Assembly (NCBI GenBank): GCA_900470095.1 | Contig: UBZM01000013.1 | Span: forward strand, 121,070-185,069 | DNA length: 64,000 nucleotides | DNA from: Hyphomicrobiales bacterium | GTDB lineage: Bacteria > Pseudomonadota > Alphaproteobacteria > Rhizobiales > Beijerinckiaceae | Direction of reading: 5' to 3' | Shown here: piece by piece, positions 59,003 through 64,000 of the stretch | Numbering within the stretch: the first letter of the stretch is position 1 | Layout: every line of letters begins with the position of its first letter | Position numbers and translations under genes: made by a program | Notes under the pieces: model-generated | The model's database searches: none | What the model saw: only the letters and a program-made list of their open reading frames with translations | Told to the model about the DNA's origin: nothing

Positions 59003-60142
59003 ATGCGCATTGCTGTCCCAGCCGAAACGCAAGGGACGGAAACCCGCGTCGCCGTGACGCCGGAAACCGTCCGCAAGTTCATTGGCCTCGGGGCCGATGT
59101 CGCAGTGGAGAAGGGGGCGGGGCTCGCTTCCGGTATTACCGATGCGGACTACCAGGCTGCCGGCGCGACCACCGCCAAGAACGCCAAGGAGGCGCTGAAG
59201 GGCGCCGATATCGTTCTCAAGGTGCGCCGCCCGGCCGAGAGCGAACTCGCCGGTCTGCCGCCGGGCGCGCTCGTCATCGGCATCATGGATCCTTACGGCA
59301 ACGAGGACGCGGTCGCGGGCCTTGCGAAGGCCAATGTCGCTGCTTTCGCCATGGAACTGATGCCGCGCATCACCCGTGCGCAGGCGATGGACGTCCTGTC
59401 CTCTCAGGCCAATCTCGCCGGCTATCGGGCCGTGATCGACGGCGCCGCCGAATATGGCCGGGCGCTGCCGATGATGATGACGGCCGCGGGCACGGTTCCG
59501 GCGGCAAAGATCTTCATCATGGGCGTCGGCGTCGCCGGCCTGCAGGCGATCGCGACCGCGCGGCGTCTCGGCGCCATCGTCACCGCGACCGACGTGCGCC
59601 CAGCCACCAAGGAACAGGTCGAGTCGCTCGGTGCGAAATTCCTCGCCGTCGAGGACGAGGAATTCAAGCAGGCGCAGACCGCCGGCGGTTACGCCAAGGA
59701 AATGTCCGCGGAATACCAGGCGAAGCAGGCGGAACTCACCGCCGGCCATATCGCCAAGCAGGACATCGTCATCACCACCGCACTGATCCCGGGCCGTCCG
59801 GCGCCAAAGCTGATCACCGCCGCGATGGTCGAAAGCATGAAGCCGGGCTCGGTGATCATCGATCTCGCTGTCGAGCGCGGCGGCAATTGCGAGCTCGCCA
59901 AGCCGGGTGAGATCGTGACCACGCTGAATGGCGTCAAGATCGTGGGCCATCTGAACGTGCCGGGGCGTCTGCCTGCGACATCCTCCAGCCTCTACGCCAA
60001 GAATCTCTTCGCCTTCGTTGAAACCCTGATCGACAAGGCCGAGAAGAAGCTTGCCGTGAACTGGGACGACGAGCTGGTGAAGGCTACCGCGCTGACCCGG
60101 GACGGTGCCGTCGTTCATCCGAATTTCGCGCCGAAGGCCTGA
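59003..60142 (+). CDS. pntAA: NAD(P) transhydrogenase subunit alpha part 1
   Basis: A 379-residue soluble NAD(H)-binding domain (dI) of the proton-translocating transhydrogenase. MRIAVPAETQGTETRVAVTP is the usual start; the nucleotide loop is IFIMGVGVAGLQAIATARRLGA and the mobile loop region follows near SAEYQAKQAEL. It exchanges hydride between NADH and NADP+ at the membrane, supplying NADPH. First of three split subunits, as is common in alphaproteobacteria. Confidence 0.96.
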   Translation: MRIAVPAETQGTETRVAVTPETVRKFIGLGADVAVEKGAGLASGITDADYQAAGATTAKNAKEALKGADIVLKVRRPAESELAGLPPGALVIGIMDPYGNEDAVAGLAKANVAAFAMELMPRITRAQAMDVLSSQANLAGYRAVIDGAAEYGRALPMMMTAAGTVPAAKIFIMGVGVAGLQAIATARRLGAIVTATDVRPATKEQVESLGAKFLAVEDEEFKQAQTAGGYAKEMSAEYQAKQAELTAGHIAKQDIVITTALIPGRPAPKLITAAMVESMKPGSVIIDLAVERGGNCELAKPGEIVTTLNGVKIVGHLNVPGRLPATSSSLYAKNLFAFVETLIDKAEKKLAVNWDDELVKATALTRDGAVVHPNFAPKA

Positions 60143-60168
60143 AGCATAGCTAGGGGGAGTGTCCGACC

Positions 60169-60600
60169 ATGGCTAATCCGACACCTGAACAAGCGCTCGA
60201 GCAGGCCCGCTCGGCGGCTGCCCTCGCGAAACAGGCTGCAGAACTGGCGGAGCGCTATGCCGATCAGGCGGCGGCCGCAGCGGGTGCCGCTACCGGCGTG
60301 GACCCGACGATCTATCGGCTTGCGATCTTCGTGCTCGCGGTCTTCGTCGGCTACTATGTCGTCTGGTCGGTGACGCCGGCGCTGCACACACCGCTGATGT
60401 CGGTGACCAACGCGATCTCCTCCGTCATCGTGGTCGGCGCGCTTCTCGCCGTTGGCGTAAATGCGGCGCCTGCTCTGGGCGATGGTCCGATCTGGGCCAA
60501 GGTCTTCGGCTTTGTCGCGCTGGTCCTGGCGTCCGTGAACATCTTTGGCGGCTTCCTGGTCACCGAGCGCATGCTGTCGATGTACAAGAAGAAGGGCTGA
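60169..60600 (+). CDS. pntAB: NAD(P) transhydrogenase subunit alpha part 2
   Basis: A 143-residue membrane subunit with three or four helices ([56 protein letters not shown]). The alanine-rich N-terminal helix [20 protein letters not shown] precedes them. [13 protein letters not shown] is the family signature. It forms part of the proton channel with PntB. 26 bases after pntAA and six before pntB. Confidence 0.95.
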   Translation: MANPTPEQALEQARSAAALAKQAAELAERYADQAAAAAGAATGVDPTIYRLAIFVLAVFVGYYVVWSVTPALHTPLMSVTNAISSVIVVGALLAVGVNAAPALGDGPIWAKVFGFVALVLASVNIFGGFLVTERMLSMYKKKG

Positions 60601-60606
60601 GCGCAC

Positions 60607-62010
60607 ATGGCCGCCAATCTCTCCGCCCTTCTCTACGTCGTCTCCGGCGTCCTGTTCATCATGGCCCTGCGGGGCCTGTCGCATCCGACGACATCGCGTC
60701 AGGGCAATCTCTACGGCATGGTGGGCATGGGCATCGCCATCGCCACCACCGTGATCTTCTATCCGCCTTCCGGTTTCTCAGGCTGGTTCCTGGTCATTCT
60801 CGGCATCGCCATCGGCGGCGGCATCGGCGCCGTCATGGCCCGGCGCGTGCAAATGACCCAGATGCCGCAGCTCGTCGCCTTCTTCCACTCGCTGGTCGGT
60901 CTGGCGGCGGTGCTGGTCGCGGCAGCCGCGCTCTACGCGCCGGAGGCCTTCGGCATCGGGCAGGTCGGCAAGATCAAGGGCGCGAGCCTGTTCGAGATGG
61001 CGCTGGGCTGTGCCATCGGCGCGATCACCTTCACGGGGTCGATCATCGCCTTCCTGAAGCTCGACGGGCGCATGAGCGGCAAGCCGATCATGCTGCCGCA
61101 GCGCCACGGCATCAATCTCGGCCTGGGCATCGTGCTCGTCGTGCTGCTGCTGGTTTTCCTGAAGAGCGAGAGCCACGTCGTCTTCTGGCTGATCGTGCTC
61201 GTCTCCTTCGCGCTCGGCGTGTTGCTGATCGTGCCGATTGGTGGCGCGGACATGCCGGTCGTGGTCTCCATGCTCAACTCCTATTCGGGCTGGGCGGCGG
61301 CGGGCATCGGTTTCACGCTCGGCAACATGGCGCTGATCATCACCGGCGCGCTGGTCGGCTCTTCCGGTGCGATCCTGTCCTACATCATGTGCAAGGGCAT
61401 GAACCGGAGCTTCATCTCGGTCATCCTTGGTGGCTTCGGCGGCGAGACTGCTGGCCCTGCCGGTGGCGCCGCAGAAGCTCGCCCGGTGAAGCAGGGCTCG
61501 GCCGACGATGCGGCCTTCATCATGAAGAACGCCGGAAAGGTCATCATCGTGCCGGGCTACGGCATGGCGGTGGCGCAAGCTCAGCATGCGCTTCGCGAGA
61601 TGGCCGACGCGCTGAAGAAGGAAGGCGTCGAGGTCAAATACGCCATCCACCCGGTCGCAGGCCGCATGCCGGGGCACATGAACGTGCTGCTCGCCGAAGC
61701 GAACGTGCCCTATGACGAGGTCTTCGAACTCGAGGACATCAACTCCGAGTTCGGCCAGGCGGATGTGGCCTTCGTCATCGGAGCCAATGACGTCACCAAC
61801 CCGTCGGCCAAGACCGACCCGCAGTCGCCGATCTACGGCATGCCGATTCTCGATGTCGAAAAGGCCAAGACCGTGCTCTTCATCAAGCGCGGCATGGGCT
61901 CGGGATATGCCGGTGTCGAGAACGAGTTGTTCTTCATGCCCAACACGATGATGCTGTTCGGTGACGCCAAGAAGGTCACCGACGAGATCGTCAAGGCCAT
62001 GGCGCACTGA
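60607..62010 (+). CDS. pntB: NAD(P) transhydrogenase subunit beta
   Basis: A 467-residue protein: about eight helices in the first 270 residues, then the NADP(H)-binding domain (dIII) with VIIVPGYGMAVAQAQHALRE, IHPVAGRMPGHMNVLLAEA, and IGANDVTNPSAKTDPQSPI. PVVVSMLNSYSGWAAAGIGF carries the conserved channel residues. It completes the energy-linked transhydrogenase. A canonical terminator follows 25 bases after the stop. Confidence 0.96.
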   Translation: MAANLSALLYVVSGVLFIMALRGLSHPTTSRQGNLYGMVGMGIAIATTVIFYPPSGFSGWFLVILGIAIGGGIGAVMARRVQMTQMPQLVAFFHSLVGLAAVLVAAAALYAPEAFGIGQVGKIKGASLFEMALGCAIGAITFTGSIIAFLKLDGRMSGKPIMLPQRHGINLGLGIVLVVLLLVFLKSESHVVFWLIVLVSFALGVLLIVPIGGADMPVVVSMLNSYSGWAAAGIGFTLGNMALIITGALVGSSGAILSYIMCKGMNRSFISVILGGFGGETAGPAGGAAEARPVKQGSADDAAFIMKNAGKVIIVPGYGMAVAQAQHALREMADALKKEGVEVKYAIHPVAGRMPGHMNVLLAEANVPYDEVFELEDINSEFGQADVAFVIGANDVTNPSAKTDPQSPIYGMPILDVEKAKTVLFIKRGMGSGYAGVENELFFMPNTMMLFGDAKKVTDEIVKAMAH

Positions 62011-62034
62011 GCCACAGGGCCCACGGCAAGTTGC

Positions 62035-62067
62035 AAAGGGCCGGCATCTCGCTGGCCCTTTTCTTTT
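62035..62067 (+). terminator. Intrinsic terminator of the pnt operon
   Basis: Perfect eight-base stem AAAGGGCC / GGCCCTTT, 11-base loop, then TTCTTTT-type U-rich tail. The best terminator on the + strand of this window. Confidence 0.88.
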
Positions 62068-62080
62068 GGAGTTTCAAACG

Positions 62081-62560
62081 GTGGGCATCACGATCAGACC
62101 GATGGCGGAGGCGGACCGTCCCGCCGTGCTGGCCCTCTTGCAGGAACTGACCGCCCATGAGGCAAGCCTCAGCCCGGCGCGCGGGACCGGGCCGGAGGTG
62201 GCTGCTGCCTGCCTGGCAGATGATCGCGAGAAGGCGGACGACACCGGCGGTGCGCTGATGGTCGCCGAGAGCGAGGGCCGCGTCGTCGGCTATCTCGCGC
62301 TGCAGCTCGGCCGGACCGGCCCGTTCGTACACGAGCCCCTGCGCGATCACGTCTATATCGAGAACATCGTCGTTGGCGCCGCAGAGCGTGGTACCGGCAT
62401 CGGCCAGATCCTGCTGGCGGAAGCAGAACGCTTTGCGCGGGCAACAGGGCGCAAGGTCCTCCATCTCGGTGTGCTTGAGGGCAATGATCTCGCCCTCAAG
62501 GCTTATCGCCGGGCAGGCTTCGAGACGGCCTCCGTGGACATGATGAAGGTGCTGGACTGA
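62081..62560 (+). CDS. GNAT-family N-acetyltransferase
   Basis: A 159-residue acetyltransferase. The acetyl-CoA loop is IVVGAAERGTGIGQILL (Q/RxxGxG/A type) at about residues 99-115; GITIRPMAEADRPAVLALLQ begins the fold and LGVLEGNDLALKAYRRAGFE ends it. Start GTG at 62081 with GGAG nine bases upstream; the start lies 14 bases after the pnt terminator, so it must have its own promoter or rely on read-through. The acceptor substrate is unknown. Confidence 0.87.
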   Translation: MGITIRPMAEADRPAVLALLQELTAHEASLSPARGTGPEVAAACLADDREKADDTGGALMVAESEGRVVGYLALQLGRTGPFVHEPLRDHVYIENIVVGAAERGTGIGQILLAEAERFARATGRKVLHLGVLEGNDLALKAYRRAGFETASVDMMKVLD

Positions 62561-62592
62561 GCGTCGCAGAGCCGTCAGGGTGATCGGGGATC

Positions 62593-63447
62593 ATGATCGG
62601 CATGAAGCTCATTCGCCGTCTCGCGCTCGCTGGGCTTGCTCTCTATCTGGCCTTTCTGGTGCTGCTTTATGTCGAACAGCGCGCGCTTTTGTACCCGCGC
62701 GACCCGGCACGAGCAGACATCGCTGCGGCCAATCTGCCAGGTGTCGAGGAGGCGACGCTTACTGCTGCCGATGGTGAGCGGCTGGTCGCCTGGATAGTGC
62801 CGCCGCGCGAGGGCAAGCCGGTGTTGCTGTTCTTCCATGGCAATGCCGGCAATTTCGCGAGATCCGCCCGCCAGGCGCGATTCCGTAACCTGACCGAGGA
62901 CGGGACCGGGCTCTTCGCCGTGAATTATCGCGGCTATGGCGGGTCGAGCGGCGCGCCGTCGGAAGAGGGGCTGCTGCTCGATGCGCGTGCTGCCTACGAC
63001 GCTGCCGCCTCACGCTTCGGCGCCGATCGGCTGGTTGGCTATGGCGAATCCCTGGGCACTGGTGTCGTGCTCAAGCTCGCAGTGGAGCACCCGCTCAAGG
63101 CCGTGATTCTCGAGGCGCCCTATCTGTCGACAGCCGCCGTGGCGCAGCTCGCTTATCCCTTCGCACCAATCGGCTGGCTGATGAAGGACCGGTTCCGGTC
63201 GGACGCGATCATCGGCCGCGTCACTGCGCCACTCCTGGTCTTGCATGGTGGCCGCGATGCCGTCATTCCTTTCGCGCAGGGGCAGGCGCTCTACGAGATG
63301 GCGAACATGCCGAAACGCTTCGTTCGCTTCTCCAGCGGCGGCCACGGGGACCTACCGGCGCATGGCTCGCTGCCGGAGATCCGGCGCTTCCTGGCCAATC
63401 TGGCGGACGGTGCGGTTACCGGCCAGGAAAGCCGCGCCGCCGAGTAG
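62593..63447 (+). CDS. Membrane-anchored alpha/beta hydrolase (BEM46/YfhR-like)
   Basis: A 284-residue protein with one N-terminal hydrophobic segment (LALAGLALYLAFLVLLYVEQ), followed by a hydrolase domain: LLFFHGNAGNF, nucleophile GYGESLGTG with Ser, Asp in LHGGRDAVIPF and His in SSGGHGDLPAHG. It is likely anchored to the inner membrane facing the periplasm. It follows the acetyltransferase by 32 bases and may share its transcript. The substrate is unknown. Confidence 0.87.
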   Translation: MIGMKLIRRLALAGLALYLAFLVLLYVEQRALLYPRDPARADIAAANLPGVEEATLTAADGERLVAWIVPPREGKPVLLFFHGNAGNFARSARQARFRNLTEDGTGLFAVNYRGYGGSSGAPSEEGLLLDARAAYDAAASRFGADRLVGYGESLGTGVVLKLAVEHPLKAVILEAPYLSTAAVAQLAYPFAPIGWLMKDRFRSDAIIGRVTAPLLVLHGGRDAVIPFAQGQALYEMANMPKRFVRFSSGGHGDLPAHGSLPEIRRFLANLADGAVTGQESRAAE

Positions 63448-63468
63448 CGCGGTCTCCCGGCGCTCTGG

Positions 63469-64000
63469 TCAGCGGAAGAGGCTGCCGCCGCCGAGGCGCG
63501 CCTGGCCGGCGCGTGCGGTTGCGTTGTTGCCGTCCAGGCTGAGGGCGCGCTGATAGTTCTCGGCCGCTTCGGTCTTCTTGCCGAGCTTCTCGCTGGCAAG
63601 CCCGCGACCGGCCCAGGCCTCGGCGTTGCGGTTGTCGACATTGAGCGAAGCGGTGAAATCCTCGATCGCCTGCTCGAACTTCCCAACCGCGATCAGGCTC
63701 TGGCCGCGTGCCGTATAGGGCGGGGCGTTGTAGGGATTGCGATCGATGACCGAGTCGAAATCGGTGATCGCGTGCTGGTGCTGACCTTCCTTCTGATAGA
63801 CCAGACCACGGGCATGGAAGGCTTCTGCCGATTCCGGGTTCAGGCGGATGGCGGTGTTGAGGTCGGCCAGCGCCTGCTGACTGTTGCCCTGTTGGCGCAG
63901 GAGGTTGGCGCGCCCGATATAGGCTGGCGCATAGTTCGGACTGGCTGTGGTGGCGCGGTTGAAGTCTGCCATCGCCGCGTCGTTGCGGCCGCTCTGGCGC
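63469..64000 (-). CDS. TPR-repeat protein (5' end outside window)
   Basis: The leftward frame is open to the window edge, leaving the last 177 residues. It consists of about five tetratricopeptide repeats of 34 residues, each with the A-x-Y/F-x-R-G or GRA core (NYAPAYIGRANLLRQQG, ESAEAFHARGLVYQKEG, YNAPPYTARGQSLIAVG, RNAEAWAGRGLASEKLG). It ends with ARLGGGSLFR. The repeats mediate protein contacts. The N-terminal part, probably with a signal peptide, is missing. Convergent with the hydrolase gene. Confidence 0.9.
   Translation of the reverse strand, partial: RQSGRNDAAMADFNRATTASPNYAPAYIGRANLLRQQGNSQQALADLNTAIRLNPESAEAFHARGLVYQKEGQHQHAITDFDSVIDRNPYNAPPYTARGQSLIAVGKFEQAIEDFTASLNVDNRNAEAWAGRGLASEKLGKKTEAAENYQRALSLDGNNATARAGQARLGGGSLFR

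Noticed and set aside
1..64000. Mobile elements, CRISPR arrays, tRNA/rRNA genes, toxin-antitoxin pairs
   Set aside because: No transposase or integrase, no spaced direct repeats, no cloverleaf-like sequence and no recognisable TA pair was found on reading both strands.

Overview
The window is GC-rich (clearly above 60% in genes) and reads as the chromosome of an alphaproteobacterium of the order Hyphomicrobiales. The protein flavour suggests Bosea or a close relative; this is inferred from a Rhizobiales-type sox gene order (F-D-C-B-Z-Y / A-X), an aa3-type oxidase subunit IV gene in front of pntAA-pntAB-pntB, and BKACE, TRAP and IclR catabolic genes. No IS element, prophage, CRISPR array, rRNA or tRNA gene was seen.

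Layout. 1-10.5 kb: a moxR-DUF58 pair cut by the window start, then a five-gene leftward run (arylsulfatase, fused MFS/spermidine synthase, secreted HAD phosphatase, PPK2, formylglycine-generating enzyme), an orphan cyclase-type N-terminal domain protein and a small protein. A GTAAC-type motif recurs upstream of three of these units. 10.5-19.8 kb: M20 amidohydrolase, hemN with a Crp/Fnr-type box, a LysR/hydrolase divergent pair, a two-gene amino-sugar module, a Crp/Fnr regulator that lacks one of the four FNR iron-sulfur cysteines, and a LuxR-type regulator with a degenerate receiver behind an AT-rich stretch.

19.9-33.3 kb: a complete lithotrophic thiosulfate oxidation (Sox) locus. soxF-DsrE-cytochrome-soxDCBZY run leftward, soxAX rightward, soxVW leftward and soxSRT rightward, followed by a metallo-hydrolase. 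SoxR has the two cysteines of persulfide-sensing ArsR regulators, and a perfect ATTC-N8-GAAT dyad lies in front of the metallo-hydrolase gene.

33.4-42.4 kb: ornithine-cyclodeaminase-like and OsmC genes, then a probable non-phosphorylative deoxysugar (fucose-like) module: mutarotase, lactonase, aldose dehydrogenase, ABC importer without an ATPase, aldolase and a GntR regulator. 42.5-54.4 kb: an acid-catabolism region around an IclR regulator: fused TRAP transporter, SDR, two acyl-CoA ligases (one frameshifted), a PPC/DUF296 protein, a hydrolase, a MaoC hydratase and a BKACE enzyme. A palindrome pair flanks the IclR divergent promoter region.

54.4-64 kb: a second arylsulfatase with two adjoining perfect dyads upstream, an SRPBCC protein, an ABC1/UbiB-type kinase, the aa3 subunit IV-pntAA-pntAB-pntB operon with a clear terminator, a GNAT acetyltransferase, a membrane-anchored hydrolase and the 3' part of a TPR protein. 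The two sulfatases presumably depend on the formylglycine-generating enzyme encoded here, and released sulfite or sulfane sulfur links loosely to the Sox theme.
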